A stretch of 45,707 nt of DNA from Methanospirillum stamsii (GTDB taxonomy: Archaea; Halobacteriota; Methanomicrobia; Methanomicrobiales; Methanospirillaceae). Both the position numbers and the translations under genes were made by a program. The notes beneath the pieces were generated by a model. That model was not told the origin of the DNA. It ran no database searches and saw only the letters and a program-made list of their open reading frames with translations. The DNA lies in the NCBI RefSeq assembly GCF_003173335.1, contig NZ_QGMZ01000022.1, positions 1-45,707 of the forward strand, read 5' to 3'. Below, piece by piece: positions 17,909 through 26,258 of the stretch; position 1 is the stretch's first letter; the number at the start of each line of letters is the position of its first letter.

Positions 17909-18523
17909 TCAGAGTGTTAATAAAAATGCATCCATGGCATTGGTTTTATCCAGTCCTGCATAAAAGTATCCCAGGTGGGTAGGATGTACCGGACTTGGAC
18001 GGTCATCACTCGCTCCAATAATCAGTTGCTCCCATAAGCCCTGAGCAAAAGAATTATTCTGGAATAGTGGTTCAGCATTATCTGCGACCCAGTGAATATA
18101 AATTTCTGCAGCGATTGATTCTGGGGTTCTGTCACCAATCCATTCTGGTCTGCTTAAAATAAAATTACCTATGTTTTGTGATTGTTTAACCGTTGCAGTA
18201 TTAGCGGGCAAATTAAAAAATATGTATACCTGGCCTTTTTTAGAATTATCTTTTTGAAATTCTATGTACTCAACATCTTCTCTAATTTCCGGAGGAAGAC
18301 TCGTGTTTGGGTAACGGATAACCGGCTTTTTGTTTCCGTAAGATGAAGTTACATCCATTGTTACCAATTCATTAGTTGATTCATCATTGTTTATAGTATT
18401 ATCAACATTATTATTGTCATTAATAACTGAAAATACCTGATTATTAGAAGATGCTGTACAGTATCCTGTTACAACCAGAATTAGGAAAAACGTAACGCAT
18501 ATTATACTAATAATTTTATACAT
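17909..18523 (-). CDS. Secreted single-copy paralogue of the ~120-residue repeat-domain protein
   Basis: A 204-residue protein with a signal-like N-terminus (MYKIISIICVTFFLILVVTG) and an Asn/Asp-rich linker. One domain copy follows: KKPVIRYPNTSLPPEIREDV ... FILSRPEWIGDRTPESIAAE ... IYIHWVADNAEPLF ... DDRPSPVHPTHLGYFYAGLD. Identity to the units of the neighbouring 322-residue protein is obvious by eye. I chose ATG 18521-18523 because GGAG sits a few bases before it; the in-frame ATG at 18557-18559 has no such site. Function is unknown; the tandem arrangement suggests duplication of an envelope component. Confidence 0.7.
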   Translation of the reverse strand: MYKIISIICVTFFLILVVTGYCTASSNNQVFSVINDNNNVDNTINNDESTNELVTMDVTSSYGNKKPVIRYPNTSLPPEIREDVEYIEFQKDNSKKGQVYIFFNLPANTATVKQSQNIGNFILSRPEWIGDRTPESIAAEIYIHWVADNAEPLFQNNSFAQGLWEQLIIGASDDRPSPVHPTHLGYFYAGLDKTNAMDAFLLTL

Positions 18524-18649
18524 TTTCACTCCTCTATGTAATATAAAATCGTTTTTCATTGTATATAATTATCTTACTATCATGTAAATTTTTTAACCCA
18601 AATCTGAAAAGATAACATTAATGGAAATTAGTAAATAAGTTCCTGTTTA

Positions 18650-21415
18650 ATGATTGGTATGGAAAAATATTTAAAAATTTTATCTTCTTTAAAACATAAT
18701 AAAAATTCTACAAAAATCACGAGATTTTGTATTGTTTTATTAATTTTTTTTCTTTTATTTGTCAGTGCATATGCCGATGTTGTTTCCGACCTGAATAAAA
18801 AAGCAAGTAATCTGAATAAAGAAGGGAACTATAAAGAGGCTCTGAAAGTTTATGATGAGGCGCTAAAAATAGATAATATTTCTACTTCCTCATTATTTGG
18901 CAAAGCCGAGACTTACAATAAAATGAAACAATTTGATAATGCCATTAGTACTTATGAAAAAATTATCTCTATCGAACCAAAAAATTTCTGGGCCTGGAGT
19001 GGAAAAGGAAATTCCCTAAAAAATTTGGAACGATATGATGAAGCTATTTCGGCTTTTGAAAATATGACAATAATCAATAGTAGTCATGTATCAGGGTATC
19101 AAAGTAAAGGAGGAGTTCTCCAAAAATTAAAAAAATATGATGAAGCAATTGAAGAATATGATAAGGCAATAAAAGCAGATCCAAAAAACATTTGGTCTTA
19201 TTCCAGTAAAGCAGGCGTATATAATGAGATGAAAAGATATCTGGATGCTATTTCAATGTTTGATAAAATGATTGAAATAAACCAGAGTTATTATCCTGCT
19301 TATACCTCAAAAGGAGATGCTTTACGTTCTTTAAAATTAGATAAAAATGCTCTGGATGTCTATGATGAAGCAATTAAGATAAATCCGGATTATATTTCAA
19401 CCTGGCTTAGTAAAGCAGCTGCATTAAGTACCCTGAAACGCTATTCTGAAGCATTGGCAGCGTATGATGAAGCGGCAAAAATTAATGAATCTCATCCCTC
19501 ACCCTGGTCCGGAAAAGCAAGTGTCTATAATCAGATAAAGGATTATGAAAAAGCCGCAGAAGCATATGATAAAGCGTTGGTCAACGATCCTAATCAAACA
19601 TGGTTATGGACGGCTAAAGGGAATACTCTAGTAAATTTAGAACAATATTCAAAAGCGGTTCAATCGTTTGATAAAGCAATTTCTCTCAATCAAAGTGATG
19701 CTAATCCATGGGTAGCAAAGGGAAAAGCCCTTAATCAGGCTGGTAATTATACTGAAGCGCTCGATGCATTAAATAAAGCAATAATACTCAATCCAAACTC
19801 TACAGATGCGATTAAAAATCGTGATAATTTATTAAAATTATTTGATTCATGCAAATCAATTTGCGTTCCAGAAAAATGTCCGGATCATCCGGTAAATGTT
19901 ACAGAGGAAGTTATCCCTTCTGAAAAACCCGGTTTATTAGATAGTATCTTTACATTTATCTTTGGAGTTAAAACGGATCAGAATATTCAGCTAAAAGAAG
20001 CAAGAATAAATAATGAATTGGTAATGCATGCGATAAAGGACATTATCCGATCCGATAATTCACTTATTATTACCGATAAAACCGCAGGAAAAGTTCTAGT
20101 GACCGATCTGAATGGAAAAGTAAATTTTGAATTACTCCCTAACAGCACCGGTTCTGATCCGATTACGGAATTTACTGATATAACAATTGATAATAACGGA
20201 ACAATTTTCATTCTTGATGCTATATCGAATAAAATCCATATATTTGATCCAACCGGAACATTCGTCCGGTCATGGGAACTTGATAAAAATGAAGAAGGAA
20301 AAGTAAAGCAGCCGCAGTCAATTTCTGTTATTCCTGGTCCAATTTCTATTATTATAATTGCTGATGCTGGAAAGGCGACATTACCGGTATATGATACAGA
20401 AGGGAAATACCTTGAAGATATAGAGATCGAATCAATATCAGAATCAGGTCAACTTTCCCAGTTAGATTTGCAAAAACGTTCTGTTTTATTAACCCAATAT
20501 CAAAACATTATTCCTGATCAAAATCCGAATCCTTCACAAGCTGAAAGAAATTTCGAAATAAAAAATGCAAATGATATTTACCAGATAAATTTCATTTTGG
20601 AGCGTGGAGATTACCTTGGGGCTCAAAAAAATACGGTAGTTGATCGCAACATAAACGATGAAAACCCGGAGGACTGGCTTCCTGTTATACAGGGTATGAT
20701 ACAGGATCCTGTTTTTGAAAAATCTGTTGAGCAGACATTTGAAAAACTTGACAGTATTCGTCGAGAGAAATCTCTTAATGATAGTGAATTTTTTGATCTG
20801 ATTACGGGATTCATACAACAATTGCCTCTGGACAAAGAAAATGATGTCAGATATCCGATTGAAGTTCTTCATGACAAGAAAGCCGGATCATTTGACAAGG
20901 CCATCTTTTTATATTCACTTCTTTATAAGGCCGGATATGATGTAATCTTTCTTTCTTATCCGGGGACAAACCATTATGCGGTGGGTATAAAAACAGATCA
21001 TGGGGCTGATCCATCTGTAATAACCTTCTATAACAAAGATGATACCATCTATTTCTATATCAATCCGGAAACTGCTTCCTTTGTCGGGAGAATTAGTCCA
21101 TCTGCCGAAAGCAGTGATCCATTCATGATTCATCTTCTCCCGGAAGATAAAGAACATGCAAAAATTCTGCCTGAATCAAAAATAAGGCTTAATATTATAG
21201 AAACACTCCATCAGGTTAATCAGAAGAAAGAATTCCTGGAACAAAAGATAAAAACTCTGGTAAAAACTGTACAAAGAAATCCACAACGCGACCTCGATAA
21301 AATTAAAACGGTGACACAGTTTGCTGAGAGTCAGCCTTGGAACACGGAAGGTGTATATCTCCGGTTGAAAAACTCCAAGGTCGGTGACATAAGCTTAAAT
21401 TATGGAATAAAATAA
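18650..21415 (+). CDS. Membrane-anchored TPR protein with propeller-like and transglutaminase-like C-terminal regions
   Basis: A 921-residue protein. One membrane helix near residues 25-43 (FCIVLLIFFLLFVSAYADVV) precedes about eleven 34-residue TPR units (about 45-400) with the pattern Y-x-E-A-x-x-x-Y-D-x-A-I-x-x-x-P. A Cys-containing linker (CKSICVPEKCPDHP) leads to strand repeats resembling NHL/propeller blades (about 450-570; ILDAISNKIHIFDPTGTFVR). A transglutaminase-like region (about 690-800) contains GSFDKAIFLYSLLYKAGYDV and PGTNHYAVGI. The position where such enzymes carry the catalytic Cys (G-x-C) reads Phe, so this copy may be a binding rather than catalytic domain. It is divergent from the repeat-domain genes and likely organises envelope proteins. 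Confidence 0.75.
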   Translation: MIGMEKYLKILSSLKHNKNSTKITRFCIVLLIFFLLFVSAYADVVSDLNKKASNLNKEGNYKEALKVYDEALKIDNISTSSLFGKAETYNKMKQFDNAISTYEKIISIEPKNFWAWSGKGNSLKNLERYDEAISAFENMTIINSSHVSGYQSKGGVLQKLKKYDEAIEEYDKAIKADPKNIWSYSSKAGVYNEMKRYLDAISMFDKMIEINQSYYPAYTSKGDALRSLKLDKNALDVYDEAIKINPDYISTWLSKAAALSTLKRYSEALAAYDEAAKINESHPSPWSGKASVYNQIKDYEKAAEAYDKALVNDPNQTWLWTAKGNTLVNLEQYSKAVQSFDKAISLNQSDANPWVAKGKALNQAGNYTEALDALNKAIILNPNSTDAIKNRDNLLKLFDSCKSICVPEKCPDHPVNVTEEVIPSEKPGLLDSIFTFIFGVKTDQNIQLKEARINNELVMHAIKDIIRSDNSLIITDKTAGKVLVTDLNGKVNFELLPNSTGSDPITEFTDITIDNNGTIFILDAISNKIHIFDPTGTFVRSWELDKNEEGKVKQPQSISVIPGPISIIIIADAGKATLPVYDTEGKYLEDIEIESISESGQLSQLDLQKRSVLLTQYQNIIPDQNPNPSQAERNFEIKNANDIYQINFILERGDYLGAQKNTVVDRNINDENPEDWLPVIQGMIQDPVFEKSVEQTFEKLDSIRREKSLNDSEFFDLITGFIQQLPLDKENDVRYPIEVLHDKKAGSFDKAIFLYSLLYKAGYDVIFLSYPGTNHYAVGIKTDHGADPSVITFYNKDDTIYFYINPETASFVGRISPSAESSDPFMIHLLPEDKEHAKILPESKIRLNIIETLHQVNQKKEFLEQKIKTLVKTVQRNPQRDLDKIKTVTQFAESQPWNTEGVYLRLKNSKVGDISLNYGIK

Positions 21416-21735
21416 CCTGGAATCTATTCTTTAAATAAAATTTTTTTGAAAGCGACATTATTTCTAGTCATCTGCGGTTTTATATTCGTTTATCTGAAAA
21501 ACACTATTATCATTAGAATAATGGTTAATCTTTTTTGGGATAATCATAGATATCTAAATTAATTGTTCCTTTTGATGTGGTTTAGAAGTAACCAATGATA
21601 ATTTATTTTGTGAATAACAAGTAATAGTAAATTTTTAGAGCCTTATTTGATAAATTTTTAGTGAAACTAAAATAAATTGACAAAACCAGTCCTACTTGAA
21701 TTATCAAAAAGGGAAAAAAAGGGGTATGTATCTGG
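21416..21735. other. Intergenic region between convergent genes
   Basis: About 320 AT-rich bases between the ends of the TPR gene and the PEGA gene. I see no coding frame, RNA gene or clear hairpin. T-rich stretches near 21441-21450 and 21528-21537 could serve as archaeal terminators. Confidence 0.4.
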
Positions 21736-22092
21736 TTATTCGCTGAGAAGTTTTTGAATATTTGCAATAAGATTAGTGTTCAGGCTGACCGGAATGGTTT
21801 CACCAGGGGCCGGATTCCCGGTAAGTTGCCTGTTATACTCTTCATATCCTTCAATTTTTATAGTTACATCATGGACCGGATTTGAATATACCTGCACTGG
21901 CACACTAACCGGTGTACTCCCAAATGAAATTCCATCAAAAATCACTTCTCCCTGTGGTTCTGAATTAAATTGGTACCATCCAATCATATTATCAGAAGAA
22001 GACCCATCTCCTGTATCAGCAGTTATCCCCTGAATGCTAATTACCAGAATCAGGAATATCAAAAATATTTTAAATAATGACACGTTCTTCAC
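21736..22092 (-). CDS. Small secreted PEGA-domain protein
   Basis: A 118-residue protein with a signal peptide (FKIFLIFLILVISIQGITAD) and a PEGA domain in about residues 44-110: YQFNSEPQGEVIFDGISFGS, TPVSVPVQV, HDVTIKIEGYEEYNRQL. PEGA domains are beta-sandwich modules of surface proteins, often next to S-layer or peptidase domains, and are abundant in Methanospirillum and relatives. Here it stands alone. Partner and role are unknown. It is convergent with the TPR gene. Confidence 0.8.
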   Translation of the reverse strand: MKNVSLFKIFLIFLILVISIQGITADTGDGSSSDNMIGWYQFNSEPQGEVIFDGISFGSTPVSVPVQVYSNPVHDVTIKIEGYEEYNRQLTGNPAPGETIPVSLNTNLIANIQKLLSE

Positions 22093-22251
22093 TCCCCCCT
22101 GACTTACTACTATACTCTATTGTATCATTTGCATCTATTAATAGTTTCGCTATGTAGGTAGAAATTTTAGGTATGATTGTATCTCCGGAATTATTACATA
22201 TAATGTGATTTTAAATCTAAATTTACATCATTTCTATGTCCAAACAAATAA

Positions 22252-22260
22252 TATTTATAT
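22252..22260 (+). promoter_or_regulatory. Probable TATA box of the GWN-repeat secreted protein gene
   Basis: The motif TATTTATAT lies 25-33 bases before the ATG at 22285. The spacing predicts a start site at or next to the ATG, and no Shine-Dalgarno sequence is seen, so a leaderless transcript is likely. Confidence 0.4.
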
Positions 22261-22284
22261 GATCATAAATATTTTAATAATACA

Positions 22285-23382
22285 ATGAATAAAATTAATC
22301 CTCTTCTCCTAAAAAAAATCAAATTTTTACTAGTAATTTTTCTGTTTAATGCTCTGGTTCTTCAACCGGTAACAGCAGACCAATTAGGTAACGAGACCTG
22401 TGTATCCAATAGTCAGTCATCTGTTTTATTACTGAATCAAAATACAACCGTCTATTCTTTATCAGATTTGCCTGACATTTCATCTGATAAAAATAAAACT
22501 CATGGAATTATTTTATTACATGACCAAAAAGCAATTACAAATCAACAAAGTACCTCTGTAAATAATTCTTTATCAATTATTCAAACCGGGAATAACATAA
22601 GTATTAATGGCCCCCCCTCTGTTTCAAATATTAATGTGCCAATATTCTCCTCATCAAAAATGCCTGGTGATTTTCAATTACAATTGAATCCCGGATGGAA
22701 TTTTCTCTCAACCCCGAAATCACTCAGTATAGGAAATAATACGTTTGAAATTTTTAATAATATCAATACAGCCAGTCATTCAATATATGGACATGATCCG
22801 GTTTTGGGCTGGAAAAAAATTTACAAAACAGAAATTTTTGAACCATATACCGGAATATGGATCTTTTCGGTACAAAAAGAATCAGTTTCTTTATTTTATG
22901 ATTCAGGTAAAATAGATACTTATAAGGGAAAATCGTTAAGAAAAGGTTGGAATGCAATTGGTCTTCCATCAATGATATCAATCCCGACAAGAGAAGCACT
23001 TTCATCAATATCTGATAAATGGGTTTTTCTGATTCCGTTTAATTCTACAACAAGAGCATTAGACGTACCTATTATCAAAGGATGGAAGGGAAGATACTCG
23101 GACCAATACGAATTGGTCCCCGGAAAAGGATATTGGATATACATGAGTTCTGATGGAACTCTTATCAGTTGTGATAAAAACCCTGATATTAATGTCACCG
23201 GAACGGTGAAATATAAAACAGAAATGGATAATGGGTGGTCTTTTTCAATACCCGGGACCATAAAAGGTTCAATATCGCCAGAAACCGGATTGATATCTAT
23301 AGAATCATCTGATGCAGTTATTACATATGGAGGAAAAACATATCCTCTGAAAATGAATATTAATGCTTTTATGGAACAATAA
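22285..23382 (+). CDS. Secreted protein with two G-W-N-type beta repeats, function unknown
   Basis: A 365-residue protein with a signal peptide (FLLVIFLFNALVLQPVTAD) and a polar, Asn/Ser-rich region to about residue 130. Then come two related units marked LNPGWNFLSTPKSL ... GWKKIY ... YTGIWIFSV and LRKGWNAIGLPSMI ... GWKGRY ... GKGYWIYMSSDG. A C-terminal beta-rich region ends near ITYGGKTYPLKMNINAFM. Similar GWN-x-x-x-x-P units occur in many archaeal surface proteins, but I know of no defined activity. No transmembrane anchor is visible at the C-terminus, so it is likely released or bound to the sheath or S-layer. It precedes the HTH-PAS gene by 72 bases on the same strand. Confidence 0.65.
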   Translation: MNKINPLLLKKIKFLLVIFLFNALVLQPVTADQLGNETCVSNSQSSVLLLNQNTTVYSLSDLPDISSDKNKTHGIILLHDQKAITNQQSTSVNNSLSIIQTGNNISINGPPSVSNINVPIFSSSKMPGDFQLQLNPGWNFLSTPKSLSIGNNTFEIFNNINTASHSIYGHDPVLGWKKIYKTEIFEPYTGIWIFSVQKESVSLFYDSGKIDTYKGKSLRKGWNAIGLPSMISIPTREALSSISDKWVFLIPFNSTTRALDVPIIKGWKGRYSDQYELVPGKGYWIYMSSDGTLISCDKNPDINVTGTVKYKTEMDNGWSFSIPGTIKGSISPETGLISIESSDAVITYGGKTYPLKMNINAFMEQ

Positions 23383-23454
23383 TCATAATTTTTACACAAT
23401 ATATTAATCTGTTACATATCTAATACAATACAGTTATCTCTCCTGGCTTTACCT

Positions 23455-25353
23455 ATGGAACGATTGGAAGAAATCACTGCGGTGATTTTGAATACTATTG
23501 CAAATGAGAAAACCGGCCTGAGTATTGTTGAACTTGCAGAACTAACCGGAATACATCGGAATGTCCTGGCAAAATATATCAAGGTTCTCGAGGCTCAGGG
23601 GAAAATAGAAATTTCCCGGGTCGGTGCAAAAAAATTTATTCAACTCAGTCATCGTGTCTCGGTATCATTTCTTAAGGTATTTACAACTCTTCCATTTTTT
23701 ATTTTTGATCGTCATCTTACCGCAATAGATAAAAATAAAGAAATTTTGGAATTATATGAACTTGAACATATAAATTCTGATATGTCAGATAGTCAGGATC
23801 GATTACTCAGTATTTTTCTTTCTGATGAGGTAGTTCCATTACTTCAGGATGGAATTCGCGGTCAGCGTTCACACATAGATTTAGAAACAGGAACTTCTAA
23901 AAATCCTCATTCATATTTTCTCACCATTATTCCAGTTGTGTTTGATAACGGAAGACCCGGATCAGCGTTAATTATTGAAGATAAATCCAAAGAAGAAGAA
24001 AAAAGAAAAAAATGTGATCTGATAAAAAATGCATATCAGGAATTATTGGAAAACCAGGTCCAATTTATTGTAAGGTTTAACAGAGATTATAAAATAATTA
24101 CTACAAATACATGTTTCTCCGAACACACCGGAATAGATGAAAAACTTCTCACCGGATCACAATTTATACCACCCTATCCTGAAGAAAATTTTTCAAATGT
24201 AATTAATCGAATGTCTTCAATTTCAAAAAGTGATCCGGTAGTGACACTTGATCTTCGCCGTATCAATAAAAATGGAGATTTTTCATGGGAAAGATGGAAG
24301 ATCAAAGGGATATTTGATAAAAAAAGTGGGAAATTTTTAGAGTATCTGGCGATTGGTATTGACATTACCGAACTTAAAAGGACCGAGCAGGAATTTCTTC
24401 ATTTAAAAAATAACCTTGAAACAATAATTCATACGAGGACGATTGAACTTCGTGAGGTGAATAATGAGTTAAATAAAGAGATCTTCAGGAGAGAAGGAAT
24501 TGAACGTGAACTTGCCCTGACAAAATTTGCAATAGACAGTGCTCATGATTTAATTTTTCTTTTAAATTCTGATGGCGATATCCAATATATGAACGTCCGA
24601 GCCAGGGAAAATCTTAATAATTTATCCGGTAAAACTCTGAATATCCGGGATATTCTAATTAATGATTCCAGATTAGGTTCTAAAAATCTCTTAACTTTGA
24701 CTCCAAATGAAATGATTGATTCGGGTATTTTAACGATTAAAGGTTCAATTCATAGTACTCAGGGAAAAGATATTCCGGTTGAAATTACCATGAGCCGAAT
24801 TATCGAACAGGGTGAAGCGGTTTTTTGTTGTATTGCAAGAGATATTACCGATAGAACGAAAATTGAACGGGATTTATATAATTATCGAAAACACCTGGAA
24901 CAAATAATTGATGAACGGACCAGCCGGTTACAAAAGGAAATTGATGAAAAGAAATTACTGGAAACAGAATGTTCTCAAATAAAAAATAATCTTATTTTAT
25001 TTACTGATAATTCTTTAGAGTCTGTCTTTATTTATGATTGCGATAATGAACAGTATTTTGATGTTAATCAAACCGCAGAGACGACTTTTAACATAGACCG
25101 AAAAAATTTAGAGATGATTCCGGAACTTTTTTCCAAAGTTGTATGTAAAAATGGAAAAAATCTTAATCATGTAATAAATGAAAAAAGAACAGAATTCAAG
25201 TTAAATTCAATGATATCCCTTCGAACAATAATACAATCAGAACAATTACTGGAAAAAGAAGTAATTATTACATTAAAATCTCTTGAATTAGATTATAAAA
25301 AATTATTACGAATTGGAGTCATTGATATCTCAGAAACATTGAGCATATCGTGA
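23455..25353 (+). CDS. HTH-PAS signal-transduction regulator
   Basis: A 632-residue soluble protein. Residues 1-65 form a winged helix-turn-helix (LSIVELAELTGIHRNVLAKY, VLEAQGKIEISRVGAKKF). Several PAS-like units follow: about 68-170, 200-310 (ending LAIGIDITELKRTEQEF), 355-475 (ending CIARDITDRTKIERDL) and 505-625 (ending IGVIDISE). They are separated by coiled-coil linkers with the ETIIHTRTIELREVN and QIIDERTSRLQKEI pattern. No histidine kinase domain is present, so it is probably a one-component sensor-regulator that binds DNA directly. PAS domains could bind redox cofactors or small molecules; the ligand is unknown. It is convergent with the receiver and hybrid-kinase genes. Confidence 0.8.
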   Translation: MERLEEITAVILNTIANEKTGLSIVELAELTGIHRNVLAKYIKVLEAQGKIEISRVGAKKFIQLSHRVSVSFLKVFTTLPFFIFDRHLTAIDKNKEILELYELEHINSDMSDSQDRLLSIFLSDEVVPLLQDGIRGQRSHIDLETGTSKNPHSYFLTIIPVVFDNGRPGSALIIEDKSKEEEKRKKCDLIKNAYQELLENQVQFIVRFNRDYKIITTNTCFSEHTGIDEKLLTGSQFIPPYPEENFSNVINRMSSISKSDPVVTLDLRRINKNGDFSWERWKIKGIFDKKSGKFLEYLAIGIDITELKRTEQEFLHLKNNLETIIHTRTIELREVNNELNKEIFRREGIERELALTKFAIDSAHDLIFLLNSDGDIQYMNVRARENLNNLSGKTLNIRDILINDSRLGSKNLLTLTPNEMIDSGILTIKGSIHSTQGKDIPVEITMSRIIEQGEAVFCCIARDITDRTKIERDLYNYRKHLEQIIDERTSRLQKEIDEKKLLETECSQIKNNLILFTDNSLESVFIYDCDNEQYFDVNQTAETTFNIDRKNLEMIPELFSKVVCKNGKNLNHVINEKRTEFKLNSMISLRTIIQSEQLLEKEVIITLKSLELDYKKLLRIGVIDISETLSIS

Positions 25354-25361
25354 CTATCCGG

Positions 25362-26258
25362 TTATTTTGGTTTCACTCCCCGTTCTTTTAATTTCCAGTC
25401 GGTGATGTCCTGAGCATATAATATATGACCTAAAATAGTTTCATTATCCAATCCGAAAAAAGGAGTGACCATCATCAAAAAATACTGAGAGCCACTTTTT
25501 TTAGTTTTATATATATTTTTAGATTTAATCCTGTTAAAATCGTAAATTCCCTCATATTCCAGAACGTCCCCTTTTTTTATTCGGGAAATTAAATTGGGGC
25601 TTATATTTATATCTGAAAATAAATTATAACCGGATAAATCTGAAGTATGAGTTACTCCAAAAAATTGTTCTAATGCAGGATTAAATTCATGTATCTTTCC
25701 ATCCGTTCCAAATACTCCGATACCTATCGGAGATAAATTAAAAATCCCTTTGAGCAGTTCTTCTTTTTCCAGTAATGCTGTATTTACCTGAACTATTTCA
25801 TTGTTACGAATTTCTACCCTGGTCTCGAGTTCCTTATTTGCTTTTTGAAGTTCTCTCTCTAATTGATTCAGTCTTATATGGGTTTTTACCCGGACAAGGA
25901 GTTCTTCAGGCTCGACAGGTTTTGTGAGATAGTCAACCCCTCCGATACTAAAAGCTCTTACTTTATCAAATGTTTCAGAAAGAGCGGATAAAAAAATTAT
26001 CGGAACATCTTTAGTTTTTTCATTAGATTTCAACTGAAGACAGGTTTCATATCCATCAATACCTGGCATCATAATGTCTAGCAGGATTAGATCAGGTTTG
26101 ATGAATTCAATTCTTTCTAATGCTTTTTCACCACTGATTGCAATTAAGACCTGATAATTTTCCTGTTCCAAAGCGACCTGTATCATACCGACAGAAGCAG
26201 GTGTATCATCTACAACCAGAATTGTTCCCCGGTTTTCCGGTTCAGTATCATCAATCAT
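25362..26258 (-). CDS. Response regulator: receiver, coiled coil and PAS domain
   Basis: A 298-residue protein. Residues 12-130 are a receiver domain with the acidic pair in VVDDTPAS, the phosphoryl-acceptor Asp at about 61 (LILLDIMMPGIDGYE), a conserved Ser in IIFLSALSE and the Lys in LTKPVEPEEL. A coiled coil (LERELQKANKELETRVEIRN) leads to one PAS domain (about 168-290, GIFNLSPIGIGVFGTDGKIH, ending ILYAQDITDWKLKE). There is no DNA-binding output, so it likely modulates a partner kinase. Its start overlaps the stop of the hybrid kinase gene by four bases, so it should be co-translated and is a probable phosphotransfer partner. Confidence 0.9.
   Translation of the reverse strand: MIDDTEPENRGTILVVDDTPASVGMIQVALEQENYQVLIAISGEKALERIEFIKPDLILLDIMMPGIDGYETCLQLKSNEKTKDVPIIFLSALSETFDKVRAFSIGGVDYLTKPVEPEELLVRVKTHIRLNQLERELQKANKELETRVEIRNNEIVQVNTALLEKEELLKGIFNLSPIGIGVFGTDGKIHEFNPALEQFFGVTHTSDLSGYNLFSDINISPNLISRIKKGDVLEYEGIYDFNRIKSKNIYKTKKSGSQYFLMMVTPFFGLDNETILGHILYAQDITDWKLKERGVKPK

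Noticed and set aside
18650-19830. Tandem similarity suggesting a DNA repeat or CRISPR-like array
   Set aside because: The periodicity is the 34-residue TPR protein repeat with divergent DNA; no CRISPR array or cas gene is present in the window.
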